A program made the translations under genes and the position numbers. This document shows positions 54,242 to 63,713 of a stretch of 64,000 nucleotides of DNA, piece after piece. Position 1 is the stretch's first letter, and the number at the start of each line of letters is the position of its first letter. Source of the stretch: Thermoflavifilum thermophilum (lineage in GTDB: Bacteria > Bacteroidota > Bacteroidia > Chitinophagales > Chitinophagaceae); assembly GCF_900116565.1 (NCBI RefSeq), contig NZ_FPCJ01000001.1:1302001-1366000 (forward strand). The letters are read 5' to 3'. Below the pieces are notes generated by a model, which ran no database searches, was not told the origin of the DNA, and saw only the letters and a program-made list of their open reading frames with translations.

Positions 54242-56218
54242 ATGTATTTTGACCGCAGGCAATTATCCGACGATGAATTGGTGCATTTATTCCGGCATTT
54301 GCTCTGGCCGCGGATGATTGAAGAGAAAATGCTGGTTTTGCTGAGGCAGAACAAGATCAGCAAATGGTTTTCAGGTATTGGCCAGGAGGCTATTGCGGTG
54401 GGGGCTACTCGGGCTTTGGAGGCCGATGAATGGATTCTCCCCTTGCATCGCAATCTGGGTGTATTTACAGCACGGGATATGCCGCTCCATCGGTTGTTTG
54501 CACAATGGAAGGGACTCCCGCAGGGATATAGCAAGGGAAGGGAGCGCTCATTTCATTTCGGCAGCCAGGAACATCATATTTTCGGTATGATTTCCCATCT
54601 GGGCTCGCAGCTTTCGGTGGCCGATGGCATTGCTTTGGCACAAAAACTCAGCCGGTCCGGAAAAGCCACGCTGGTCTTTAGCGGAGAAGGAGGCACCAGC
54701 GAAGGAGAATTTCATGAAGCCCTGAATGTGGCCAGTGTGTGGGATTTGCCGGTGATATTTTTAATTGAAAACAACGGATACGCCATTTCTACCCCGGTAC
54801 AGGAGCAATATCGTTGTAGGAATCTGGCAGACCGGGCTATAGGCTATGGTATGCAGGGGTTTACCATCGATGGCAACAATGTGCTGGAGGTGTACCATGC
54901 CGTTCGGGAAGCACGTCGGTATTGTGTTTCAGAAAACAAGCCCGTACTGATTGAATGCCTCACCTTTCGCATGCGGGGCCATGAAGAAGCCAGTGGCACA
55001 CGCTATGTGCCGCCGGAACTGATGGAAGCGTGGAAGAAAAAAGATCCGGTTGAACAGTTTACCCATTATCTGATCCGGGAAAATATCCTGAGTCTGGACG
55101 ATATTCAGGCCATTCGTCAGGAATTTCAGCAACAGATTGAAAACGAGCTTCGCCTTGTTCAATCCTATCATCAGCCGGCTCCGGATGTACAAACGGAGCT
55201 AAGCGATGTATATGCTCCCGAGCCGCCCATGCCGGTAGCTATTGGCGGAACGGCCTCGGAAAAAAAATTCATTGAAGCCATCCATGAAGCCCTGGAACTG
55301 GCTATGGAAGAGCATTCCGAACTCATTCTCATGGGCCAGGATATTGCGGAATACGGGGGTGTGTTTAAGGTTACGGAAGGTTTGTGGGAAAAATTTGGCA
55401 AAGAACGCGTGCGCAATACCCCGCTTTGTGAAAGTGCCATTGTAGGAGTGGCTCTTGGTTTAAGTGTGATGGGGCATAAAGCTGTGGTGGAAATGCAGTA
55501 CGCCGATTTTGTATCCTGTGCCTTTCACCAGATTGTCAATAACCTGGCCAAAATCTACTATCGCTGGGGGCAAAATGCCAATGTGGTGATTCGCATGCCC
55601 ACCGGTGCGGGCTTGAGTGGTGGCCCCTTTCATTCCCAGAGCAATGAAGCCTGGTTTTTTCATGTACCCGGACTTAAAATTGTCTATCCCGCTACACCTG
55701 AAGATGCCAAAGGTCTGCTGATTGCTGCCATTGAAGATCCCAATCCGGTTCTGTATTTTGAACATAAAGCCCTGTATCGCCGCGTAAGCGGCCCGGTGCC
55801 CGAAGGTTATTATGCCATTCCTATCGGAGAAGCCCGGGTGGTGGCTGAAGGAGAAGCCTGTACCGTAGTGGCCTATGGAGCTGCGGTGCACTGGGCTTTG
55901 GAATATGCCGCGCAGCACCCGGAAATAGACATGGAAATTGTTGATCTGCGAAGCTTGCTCCCGTTGGATATGGCCACCATAGAGCGCTCTGTAAAAAAAA
56001 CCGGGAAATTGCTTATCTATCATGAAGATACGCTTACCGGCGGCATAGGTGCTGAAATAGCAGCTCGAGTCACCGAACATTGTTTTTCTTATCTGGATGC
56101 ACCTGTAATGCGTTGTGGTAGCCTGGACACACCCGTGCCTTTTTCTTCTGCACTGGAAAAACAGTTTCTCGCTAACTCCCGTTTTGAAGCCATCCTTCGC
56201 AAATTACTGGCATATTAA
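54242..56218 (+). CDS. Fused alpha-beta E1 component of 2-oxoacid dehydrogenase (branched-chain type)
   Basis: 658 residues combining E1 alpha and E1 beta in one chain. Alpha half (about 1-310): the thiamine-diphosphate motif starts GEGGTSEGEFHEALNVAS and ends IENN; position two of the usual GDG is Glu. Beta half (about 340-658): ELILMGQDIAEYGGVFKVTEGL, FADFVSC-type core and MEIVDLRSLLPLDMATIERSVKKTGKLLIYHEDT-like segment. It decarboxylates a 2-oxoacid, probably from branched-chain amino acids. The lipoyl E2 gene is not adjacent, which is common for this fused form in Bacteroidota. Confidence 0.92.
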   Translation: MYFDRRQLSDDELVHLFRHLLWPRMIEEKMLVLLRQNKISKWFSGIGQEAIAVGATRALEADEWILPLHRNLGVFTARDMPLHRLFAQWKGLPQGYSKGRERSFHFGSQEHHIFGMISHLGSQLSVADGIALAQKLSRSGKATLVFSGEGGTSEGEFHEALNVASVWDLPVIFLIENNGYAISTPVQEQYRCRNLADRAIGYGMQGFTIDGNNVLEVYHAVREARRYCVSENKPVLIECLTFRMRGHEEASGTRYVPPELMEAWKKKDPVEQFTHYLIRENILSLDDIQAIRQEFQQQIENELRLVQSYHQPAPDVQTELSDVYAPEPPMPVAIGGTASEKKFIEAIHEALELAMEEHSELILMGQDIAEYGGVFKVTEGLWEKFGKERVRNTPLCESAIVGVALGLSVMGHKAVVEMQYADFVSCAFHQIVNNLAKIYYRWGQNANVVIRMPTGAGLSGGPFHSQSNEAWFFHVPGLKIVYPATPEDAKGLLIAAIEDPNPVLYFEHKALYRRVSGPVPEGYYAIPIGEARVVAEGEACTVVAYGAAVHWALEYAAQHPEIDMEIVDLRSLLPLDMATIERSVKKTGKLLIYHEDTLTGGIGAEIAARVTEHCFSYLDAPVMRCGSLDTPVPFSSALEKQFLANSRFEAILRKLLAY

Positions 56219-56546
56219 AAACCTGTAGTGTATTAGCAGCTTCCTCGGCTAATCGATTTGCTATCTGTGGAAATTTGCTTTAAAAAAAATTATATTTATA
56301 CTTTTTTGGGTATTTTATTATCAAAAATTAATTTTATCGTTTCTTCTTAAAATAATTGCTTGTAATTACCGTTTATTATTTGATTTTTTAAATTGTTTAA
56401 TTTAATAAAAAAAATATAGACTTATTTTTATCAAAAAACAATTTTTATACAGAATATTTTGATTTTTTTATTATTTTATTCAATATCTTTGAAATGCGCA
56501 AACAAATTAAAAAAATTAAAATTAAATAATTAATGAAAATTTTAAA
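56219..56546. other. AT-rich 328-bp intergenic region upstream of amt
   Basis: Extremely AT-rich with A and T runs, unlike surrounding sequence. I see no protein gene. A candidate promoter for amt (TATCTTTG at 56484-56491) lies at its right side. A weak hairpin (TTAGC/GCTAA near 56233-56253) after the E1 gene lacks a clear T-run. Confidence 0.5.
56458..56491 (+). promoter_or_regulatory. Putative amt promoter
   Basis: TTTG (56458-56461) and TATCTTTG (56484-56491, exact TAnnTTTG) with 22 nt between, slightly longer than the usual 19-20. The transcript would start near 56498, about 50 nt before the coding region. Confidence 0.45.
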
Positions 56547-58157
56547 ATGTTCGTTATGGAAAACAGTACTTTTTCTTCTGAAACAAGCGGGTTTGTAAAA
56601 GTCAATCGTATTCTAAAAACACTTTCTGACCCAAGGGCCAAAAAATGGGTCCTGACCTTAGTGCTGCTCCTCTGGATGAGTATGCCTTTGTGGGCTCAGC
56701 TGGCTCATCCCGACCCTTCGGGTGCTGCTACGGGTACGGCCCGTGATGTGCCGGCCGCCACAGCCGGCAAGCCTACCTTTCAGGAGATTGCTGATGCGGT
56801 AGGGCACAATCGGATAGCCATTAACATCGTGTGGACGTTGATCACCGGTTTTTTGGTGATGTTCATGCAGGCCGGTTTTGCTATGGTGGAAACCGGCTTT
56901 ACCCAGGCCAAAAATGTGGCGCATACGATGGCTATGAATTTTATGATCTATGCAATCGGTATATTGGGTTTTTGGATCTGTGGTTTTGCTTTCATGTTTG
57001 GGGGCATTGGCTCGGTTGCTTCGTTGGGCGGTACAGCGGGGTTGACTCATGAAATTACCCTCCATCTGTTTGGAAAAGACTTTGGCTTGATCGGGAATGC
57101 TGGCTATTTCCTGAATAGCAGCGTGTATGATGTGGGGGTGTTTACGCTGTTCTTGTTCCAGATGGTGTTTATGGATACTGCGGCCACTATACCCACCGGT
57201 GCGATGGCGGAAAGATGGCGTTTTAAGCCATTTGTGATTTATGGCTTTTTTATTTCCATGATTGTATATCCGCTGTTTGGGAACTGGGTGTGGGGTGGAG
57301 GCTGGCTGTCGCAGCTGGGTGTCAACTTAGGCCTGGGGCATGGACATGTGGATTTTGCCGGTTCTTCGGTCGTACACGAGGTGGGCGGAGCAGCAGCGCT
57401 GGCAGGAGCGCTGGTTATTGGCCCCCGGCTGGGCAAATATACCCGCGACGGGAAAGTCAATCCCATACCCGGACACAATATTCCCATGGCCATCGTCGGG
57501 ACGTTTATCCTGGCTTTTGGGTGGTTCGGATTTAATCCGGGTTCCACTCTTGCCGGCACCGATTTGCGGATTTCGGTGATTGCCGTCAATACCATGCTGG
57601 CCAGCGCGGCCGGTGCTTTCCTGGCCATGTTGTACACCTGGAAAACAACAGGGAAGCCCGATCCCGGCATGATGGCCAATGGCATGCTGGCCGGATTGGT
57701 AGCGATTACCGCACCCTGTGCTTTTGTGAATGCCACATCGGCCGTCATTATTGGCGCTATAGCCGGCGTGCTGGTGGTAGCAGTGGCCAATTTCGTAGAT
57801 CGCAGGCTGAAGATTGATGATCCGGTGGGCGCCTTTGCCGTGCATGGAGCCAATGGAATATGGGGTGTGCTGGCACTGGGTTTATTTGCCGATGGAAAAT
57901 ATGGAGATGGGTGGAACGGAGTGCCCGGCACGGTGCGTGGCTTGTTTTATGGCGATGCCGGTCAATTCGTGGCCGAACTGATTGGCGCGGTTACCTGCTT
58001 TGTGTTTGTATTTGGGGTTATGTATGTCTTCTTTAAAGTGCTGGACAAGATTGTGCCGTTGCGGGTAAGTGAAGCGGTGGAAGAAAAAGGCCTGGATATG
58101 CCTGAAATGGGAGTTAAGGGCTATGTGGGCGACCAGGTAGAGATTCCGGTGTTTTAA
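56547..58157 (+). CDS. amt: Ammonium transporter (Amt)
   Basis: 536 residues; ATG 56556 (MENSTFSS) is an equally good start. After a leader with one hydrophobic signal-like stretch (about 33-50), the eleven-helix Amt core follows, with FLVMFMQAGFAMVETGFTQAKNVAHTMAMNF, the conserved HEVGGAAALAGALVIGPR and HGANGIWGVLALGLFADG. The C-terminal tail VEEKGLDMPEMGVKGY is the part that contacts GlnK in relatives; no glnK gene is adjacent. nhaA and a porin follow on the same strand. Confidence 0.94.
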   Translation: MFVMENSTFSSETSGFVKVNRILKTLSDPRAKKWVLTLVLLLWMSMPLWAQLAHPDPSGAATGTARDVPAATAGKPTFQEIADAVGHNRIAINIVWTLITGFLVMFMQAGFAMVETGFTQAKNVAHTMAMNFMIYAIGILGFWICGFAFMFGGIGSVASLGGTAGLTHEITLHLFGKDFGLIGNAGYFLNSSVYDVGVFTLFLFQMVFMDTAATIPTGAMAERWRFKPFVIYGFFISMIVYPLFGNWVWGGGWLSQLGVNLGLGHGHVDFAGSSVVHEVGGAAALAGALVIGPRLGKYTRDGKVNPIPGHNIPMAIVGTFILAFGWFGFNPGSTLAGTDLRISVIAVNTMLASAAGAFLAMLYTWKTTGKPDPGMMANGMLAGLVAITAPCAFVNATSAVIIGAIAGVLVVAVANFVDRRLKIDDPVGAFAVHGANGIWGVLALGLFADGKYGDGWNGVPGTVRGLFYGDAGQFVAELIGAVTCFVFVFGVMYVFFKVLDKIVPLRVSEAVEEKGLDMPEMGVKGYVGDQVEIPVF

Positions 58158-58255
58158 TTCAGAAACAAAATTGCCTGATGAACGAGAAAAGCCGTATGTC
58201 ACGCTTTAATCAAGCCTGCTTATGTTTTATGGTATGACAGTTTAAATCTCAAATC

Positions 58256-59479
58256 ATGGTTAAGCATTTGCATAACATATTTACACCGCTACGAAACTTT
58301 CTGGAAGATAGTCGTTCCGCCGGTGTGCTGCTGATTATTTGCACTGTATGTTCGCTGGCCATGGCCAATCTTCCTCATCTTGGCGCGGCTTATGTGAACG
58401 GGTGGACCCGTGATGCATTTGGAAAATTTTTCGCAGGCCATTTGCCGGAGACTATGGTAGGGTGGATCAACGACGTGTTGATGAGCCTGTTTTTCTTTTT
58501 CGTGGGGGCGGAAATCAAACGGGAAATGCTGCAGGGAGAACTGGCTTCCATCCGGCGCTCGCTGTTGCCTGTACTGGCCGCCCTTGGTGGGATGCTTTTC
58601 CCGGCATTGATTTATACCCTGTTTAACCATGATACCTTTTACCATCATGGCTGGGGCATTCCGATGGCAACTGATATTGCTTTTTCCCTGGGAGTACTTT
58701 CCTTGCTGGGTGAGCGGGTGCCGGTACAGCTTAAGATTTTTCTCATGGCGCTGGCCATCATCGACGATCTGGGTGCGGTGGTTACCATAGCCTTGTTTTA
58801 TGCTTCAGGTATGCATGCGGAGTATTTATGGCTGAGTGGGGGCCTTCTCGTGTCATTGATTCTGTGTAATGTGTGGAGGTTGAAATATGCCGGCGTTTAT
58901 TTTCTACTGGGCGCTGCCTTGTGGTGGAGCTTATTCCATTCCGGTGTGCATCCCACCATAGCGGGAGTTGCACTGGGTTTTGCCCTCCCGCTTTCCCGCC
59001 TGGAGCAGGTTGAACATATCCTGCATAAGCCCGTGCATTTTGTGATTCTGCCGCTTTTTGCCCTGGCCAATACGGCTGTAATCTTTCCTCATTCAGGTCA
59101 GGAGATTCTTCATTCCACCATCAGTATGGGCGTGATGCTGGGCCTGTTTGTCGGCAAGCCGCTGGGTATATTCCTGGCTTCTTATGTTGCTACCCGGCTG
59201 GGCCTGGCCTCGCTTCCTTCATATACCAGCTATCCGCAGTTGTTAGGAGCCGGCATGCTGGGTGGTATCGGATTTACGATGTCGATTTTCACCACCTCAC
59301 TGGCTTTTCATTCAGCCGAGGTCCAAGCCATTGCCAAGCTGTCGATTTTGCTGGGCTCTCTTGGTTCTGCCATCATAGGGTATCTGTATTTATACGGCCT
59401 GGCCAGGCAGACAGGAACTCGACCCGCAGAGCCTGCATATCAGGCAATACCAGAAGAATTGGCCGTTTCTGTGGCTTAA
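58256..59479 (+). CDS. nhaA: Na+/H+ antiporter NhaA
   Basis: 407 residues with about twelve membrane segments. Landmarks: NDVLMSLFFFFVGAEIKREMLQGEL, GWGIPMATDIAFSLGVL, LKIFLMALAIIDDLGAV (the ion-binding Asp pair) and GGIGFTMSIFTTSLAF. It exchanges cytoplasmic Na+ for protons and controls pH. It sits 98 bp after amt with no clear terminator between. Confidence 0.95.
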   Translation: MVKHLHNIFTPLRNFLEDSRSAGVLLIICTVCSLAMANLPHLGAAYVNGWTRDAFGKFFAGHLPETMVGWINDVLMSLFFFFVGAEIKREMLQGELASIRRSLLPVLAALGGMLFPALIYTLFNHDTFYHHGWGIPMATDIAFSLGVLSLLGERVPVQLKIFLMALAIIDDLGAVVTIALFYASGMHAEYLWLSGGLLVSLILCNVWRLKYAGVYFLLGAALWWSLFHSGVHPTIAGVALGFALPLSRLEQVEHILHKPVHFVILPLFALANTAVIFPHSGQEILHSTISMGVMLGLFVGKPLGIFLASYVATRLGLASLPSYTSYPQLLGAGMLGGIGFTMSIFTTSLAFHSAEVQAIAKLSILLGSLGSAIIGYLYLYGLARQTGTRPAEPAYQAIPEELAVSVA

Positions 59480-59537
59480 ATCATACCGATTTAATTGCAA
59501 ATACAATTTTGATTTATTCACCCTTCAACCTTTTGTT

Positions 59538-60614
59538 ATGAAACATTTGTTTTTGGTTTTACTGTCCACCGGATTATGTATGACTGGATTTGGGCAGACC
59601 GATTCCACCCAACGGCATATTCAAATTTCAGGTTATGGAGATGTATATTATCAGTACAACTTCAACCAAAATGCTACGGACAACAAGACCAGCTTCACGA
59701 ATTCGCAAAATGCATTTGAACTGGGCATGGCCTCGGTGAAATTTCAGGGGCAGTATCAAAAAACCGGATTCGTGGCCGATCTGGGGTTTGGCAGAAGAGA
59801 GCAGGAGTTTGCCTACAACGATGAGGGTATTGTGGCTGCCGTGAAGCAGTTGTATGTCGATTATGCGTTTTCCGATCATTTTATGCTCACCATGGGCAGT
59901 TTTGCTACGCACATGGGCTGGGAACTGGTGGATCCCACCGGCAATGTGAACTACAGCATGAGCTATTGTTTTTCCTATGGTCCTTTCTTTCACACCGGAT
60001 TAAAGGCCGATCTGAGTTTTGGAAAATGGACGGCCATGGTAGGCGTGTTTGACCCTACGGATCACAAGACCAGCTTTTATGACAAATATAGTGGCATGAT
60101 TAACAACCGGAAAAACATCGGTGCCCAGGTTACGTTTGCCCCCTCACAGGCGGTAAAAATGTATTTGAATTATCTGGAGGGGAAAGACTCGTCCGGGACG
60201 GTCAACAACCAGATTGATCCCATCTTAACCTGGCAAGTAACCCCTCAATTCAATGTGGTTTTGTGTGAATATTTCAGCTTGTACAAGGCGCCCAATACGT
60301 CAGCCCAAAATTGGACCAGCAGTGCCTTATATCTGGATTACACATTCACCCCTCATTTTGGCCTGGCACTTCGCACGGAATATTTCACGGATAAAGATGG
60401 CGTGATTCCCTTTTCGGATGCTGATCCGGTTACCTATTCGGGCGGAGCCAACATCTGGTCGTTTACCCTGTCAGGCAATATTCATCTCGGGCAGCTGACG
60501 GTGATTCCGGAATTCAGGATTGATCATGCCGACCAAACCATTTTTAATAAAGCCAGTGGCGCTCCCACACAAAGCACGGCCAGGGTGCTCGTTGGCGCGT
60601 ACTATACCTTTTGA
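59538..60614 (+). CDS. OmpL-like beta-barrel porin
   Basis: 358 residues. Signal peptide (1-19, ending MTGFGQ). The mature protein alternates amphipathic strands beginning IQISGYGDVYYQYNFNQ and ending RVLVGAYYTF, with an aromatic last residue as expected of outer membrane barrels. It matches the Bacteroidota OmpL-like porin group (DUF1597). Such porins often sit next to amt or ion antiporters, so it may pass small solutes to those transporters; that is inference. Confidence 0.85.
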   Translation: MKHLFLVLLSTGLCMTGFGQTDSTQRHIQISGYGDVYYQYNFNQNATDNKTSFTNSQNAFELGMASVKFQGQYQKTGFVADLGFGRREQEFAYNDEGIVAAVKQLYVDYAFSDHFMLTMGSFATHMGWELVDPTGNVNYSMSYCFSYGPFFHTGLKADLSFGKWTAMVGVFDPTDHKTSFYDKYSGMINNRKNIGAQVTFAPSQAVKMYLNYLEGKDSSGTVNNQIDPILTWQVTPQFNVVLCEYFSLYKAPNTSAQNWTSSALYLDYTFTPHFGLALRTEYFTDKDGVIPFSDADPVTYSGGANIWSFTLSGNIHLGQLTVIPEFRIDHADQTIFNKASGAPTQSTARVLVGAYYTF

Positions 60615-60641
60615 TATTCCATTCGCATGCTTCCTCTCCCC

Positions 60642-60679
60642 AAACATTCCGGGTCATCTTCATCGGGCCCGGAATGTTT
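60642..60679. terminator. Bidirectional terminator between porin and TlpA-like gene
   Basis: AAACATTCCGGG (60642-60653) pairs with CCCGGAATGTTT (60668-60679), flanked by A-rich and T-rich ends, so it can serve both converging genes (porin, plus strand; TlpA-like, minus strand). Confidence 0.85.
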
Positions 60680-61923
60680 TATTCGTGAAGCAAAGTATCA
60701 ATCAGCGACTTAAATTCTTCGATGGTTTGGGTGTAATAAATTCCCGTGCCGGGTCCCGCAAATCCGGTATGGATATAGCGGATATGCCCCGTTTTGTCAA
60801 CAAACAGGGTGGTGGGAAATGCCTGAAAATGCTGGATATTGGGCAATGTTTTCTGAATCATTTGTGGATCGTTGTAAGTAACGCCGGTTATCAACATAGG
60901 ATAGGCCACATGAAAACGTTGCTGAAAGCTCATCACGGCTTTGCGGGCCTGCTCGAAATCGGCTGATCGTTCGTAGGCCAGGGCAATGATTTCCAGGCCC
61001 TTTGCGTGATATTGGTCGTACAAAGAGCTGAGAAACGCTGTTTCGTCCATGCAATTGGGGCACCAGGAGCCCATGATTTCCACCAGCACCACTTTGCCAC
61101 GATAATCGCGTAAAGCTACTGTATCGCCGTTCAGGTCGGGAAACCGAAAATCGAGTAATTCTTTTCCAGGAATAACCGTGGTGAGGGATAGGGCATTGGG
61201 AAGATGGGCTGATGAATCTTTCCGTGCCCACCAGCGGGCATAGCCGGCATAACCGGAATAAAATTGTCCGTCAAGAATGGTATGATCGTTTACGATATGG
61301 GCTATGTACAAATAAAGATCTCCGCCGTTGAAGGTGGATAGTTTCAACGTATCGCCATCTACCACACCAGCCAGGTAGCGGTCGTCGCCATCGCTGTGCA
61401 TAAAGGTGCCGTAAAGCTGGTTTCCTTCCTGGTGGAATAATCCCACCGCGAATGAAGTATCCTTTCGTCCGGAACGCAGATAGTAGGTGGCCCAGGTGCC
61501 GCTGATGTTGAATCGGGCCGGTTGATGCACATCAAATCGGGCGGTATCGGGAAATGCCCGGAAAAAGAAATGTTGGTCACTATCGGGCAGGTGTCGAATC
61601 CATTGTCCCTGCAGGGTTCCGTCGTTGAGAGCCAGTCCGGTAAAATCGCTGTTGAACAGGGGCATGTGCAACTGAAAATGCTGATGCTGTTGTACTATGC
61701 TATCAATGCGGATGCGTTCGGCGCCATTGATAATGAAAACCACGGTTTTGCCAGCGCTATCGGCAATCTGGAGCTGAAAGGGAATCTGAATGCCATCCGG
61801 TCTTTCAATATAAGCGCGGTAATTGCCCGGCTGCAACTGCATGGGTTTTTCTGATTGCAACCAGGCGCAGCCGGCCAGCCACATCCAGACCAGCACGTAA
61901 CCGATTGTTTTTATACCTTGCAT
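60679..61923 (-). CDS. TlpA-family thioredoxin-like lipoprotein
   Basis: 414 residues from ATG 61923, chosen because it gives a lipoprotein signal (VLVWMWLAGCAWLQ). The first part (about 25-270) is a beta-rich domain of unknown role. The C-terminal thioredoxin fold (about 275-410) has the redox motif GSWCPNCMDE and KVVLVEIMG. Likely reduces or oxidises periplasmic disulfides. It starts 22 bp after rng ends on the same strand. Confidence 0.87.
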   Translation of the reverse strand: MQGIKTIGYVLVWMWLAGCAWLQSEKPMQLQPGNYRAYIERPDGIQIPFQLQIADSAGKTVVFIINGAERIRIDSIVQQHQHFQLHMPLFNSDFTGLALNDGTLQGQWIRHLPDSDQHFFFRAFPDTARFDVHQPARFNISGTWATYYLRSGRKDTSFAVGLFHQEGNQLYGTFMHSDGDDRYLAGVVDGDTLKLSTFNGGDLYLYIAHIVNDHTILDGQFYSGYAGYARWWARKDSSAHLPNALSLTTVIPGKELLDFRFPDLNGDTVALRDYRGKVVLVEIMGSWCPNCMDETAFLSSLYDQYHAKGLEIIALAYERSADFEQARKAVMSFQQRFHVAYPMLITGVTYNDPQMIQKTLPNIQHFQAFPTTLFVDKTGHIRYIHTGFAGPGTGIYYTQTIEEFKSLIDTLLHE

Positions 61924-61945
61924 GTCGAAAACATTTGAATTCAAA

Positions 61946-63496
61946 CTACAATTTGATTTCTTCCCCGGATTTGCGGTCAAAGAAATGATATTCGATCAGG
62001 TAATAATTGCTGTCTTTTTCAATGCGAATCCACTGCTTGAATTTCCACCACCATTTGATTTGTTGGGAGATCAGTCCTTTCGTCAGATAGCCGTATAAAA
62101 TCGGATTTACGCGAAGGCTCAAATGGTGGTGTCCTTCATCAATCAGATACTGGATGTTTTTTTCTATTTCATCGACAATCAGCAGGGTGGAGCTAATGGT
62201 ACCGGTGCCTCTGCAAACCGGACATACCTCGGACGTGGAGATGTTTACTTCGGGTCTTACCCGCTGGCGGGTAATTTGCATCAATCCGAATTTGGATATG
62301 GGCAAAATGGTATGTTTAGCGCGGTCATTGGCCATAAATTGCTCCATGGCTTTGAGCACAGCCCGCTTGTTTTCGGGCAGTTTCATGTCAATGAAATCAA
62401 CAATGATGATGCCACCCAGATCTCTCAGTCGCAATTGGCGGGCAATTTCTTCTGCTGCTTCCAGGTTGGTCATCAACGCATTTTGCTCCTGGTTATTGCT
62501 GCTGCTTTTATATCCGCTGTTGACATCAATCACATGCAAGGCCTCGGTAGATTCGATAATCAGGTATACGCCGCTGTCTAGGTTGACGGTTTTCCCGAAT
62601 GAAGCCTTTACCTGTTTGGTTATTCCGTAATGGTCGAAGACCGGTACATGGTTGTGATGCAGGTGAACAATATCCTGTTTTTCCGGTGCAATTTTCTGGA
62701 TATAGGTTTTCACTTCATGATACAAGGCCTTATCATTGACCACAATCCGGTTGAAGCTTTCGTTGAGCAGGTCGCGCAATATGCTGTTGGTGCGGTTTTG
62801 TTCGCTCATGATTTTTTGCGGAGGCTGAGCACGGTAGAGGTTGCGCTGGATGGTTTTCCACATGTCCACCAATTGCAGCAGGTCTTCATGCAGTTCAGCG
62901 GTTTTCTTACCTTCTGCAGCTGTACGCACGATCACCCCAAAGTTGGCTGGGCGAATAGCTTCTACAATGCTTTGCAGCCGGCGACGTTCTTCGGCGGAAT
63001 GGATTTTTTTGGAAACAGCCACTATTTCATTGAAAGGCGTGAGCACCACATACCGTCCGGGAAGGGAGATTTCGCAGCTTAGTCGGGGGCCTTTAGATGA
63101 GATGGGTTCTTTCAGGATCTGCACCAGGATTTCGGGTTTACCTCCCAGTACATCGGTGATTTTCCCGGTTTTGATGATTTCCGGTTCTTTTTTGAAGGTA
63201 GCAAAATCAAATCCACCCGGCTCCTTGTCGTGTATGGCCATTTGGGTGAATTTCAATACGGAGCGGGCGTAAGGGCTTAGATCCGTGTAGTGGAGGAAAG
63301 CATCCTTTTCATATCCCACATCCACAAAAGCGGCGTTGAGTCCGGGAATCAGCTTTTTGACCTTACCCAGATAAATATCACCTACGGCAAACTGGCTATC
63401 TCCACTTTCATGATGTAGTTCAACAAGTTTTTTGTCTTCCAGCAGGGCAATATCTACTCCACCCGCATGGGCATTTATAATGAGCTCTCTATTCAA
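61946..63496 (-). CDS. rng: Ribonuclease E/G family protein (RNase G)
   Basis: 516 residues. S1 domain at 35-130 (GDIYLGKVKKLIPGLNAAFVDVGYEKDAFLHY), RNase H-like and catalytic core with DVNSGYKSSSNNQEQNA and GGIIIVDFIDMKLPENKR, and the zinc-link CPVCRGTG. It cuts rRNA precursors and mRNA. The start is TTG at 63496: an in-frame TGA lies two codons upstream, and MNRELIINAHAGGVDIALLE aligns with family N-termini. The 95-nt gap to the small basic gene upstream contains a hairpin. Confidence 0.93.
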   Translation of the reverse strand: MNRELIINAHAGGVDIALLEDKKLVELHHESGDSQFAVGDIYLGKVKKLIPGLNAAFVDVGYEKDAFLHYTDLSPYARSVLKFTQMAIHDKEPGGFDFATFKKEPEIIKTGKITDVLGGKPEILVQILKEPISSKGPRLSCEISLPGRYVVLTPFNEIVAVSKKIHSAEERRRLQSIVEAIRPANFGVIVRTAAEGKKTAELHEDLLQLVDMWKTIQRNLYRAQPPQKIMSEQNRTNSILRDLLNESFNRIVVNDKALYHEVKTYIQKIAPEKQDIVHLHHNHVPVFDHYGITKQVKASFGKTVNLDSGVYLIIESTEALHVIDVNSGYKSSSNNQEQNALMTNLEAAEEIARQLRLRDLGGIIIVDFIDMKLPENKRAVLKAMEQFMANDRAKHTILPISKFGLMQITRQRVRPEVNISTSEVCPVCRGTGTISSTLLIVDEIEKNIQYLIDEGHHHLSLRVNPILYGYLTKGLISQQIKWWWKFKQWIRIEKDSNYYLIEYHFFDRKSGEEIKL

Positions 63497-63590
63497 GCAT
63501 CATGAAATTTAATTTAAAGTGTAAATCTTCATTTGCCCATCTTCCTTCAGGAGGAATATTCGGGCATTGTTTCTGGCAAAGAGCCGCGGA

Positions 63591-63680
63591 TTATTTTTTC
63601 TTGTGCCGATTTTTTCTCAGGCGTTTTTTCCTTTTGTGTGTTGCAATCTTGTGTCTTTTTCTTTTTCTACCACAGGGCAT
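63591..63680 (-). CDS. 29-residue basic protein of the AURKAIP1/COX24 (mS38-like) type
   Basis: A 90-bp frame with ATG at 63680 and stop at 63591. It begins MPCGRKRKRHKIATHKRKK and has 17 Lys or Arg among 29 residues. It closely fits the short Bacteroidota AURKAIP1/COX24-domain proteins related to mitochondrial ribosomal protein mS38, so it is probably a ribosome-associated peptide. The family match is from memory and no structure-based claim is made. It sits just upstream of rng on the same strand. Confidence 0.8.
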   Translation of the reverse strand: MPCGRKRKRHKIATHKRKKRLRKNRHKKK

Positions 63681-63713
63681 AGATCAAAAATTTTATAGGT
63701 TAAGCAATAGCAT

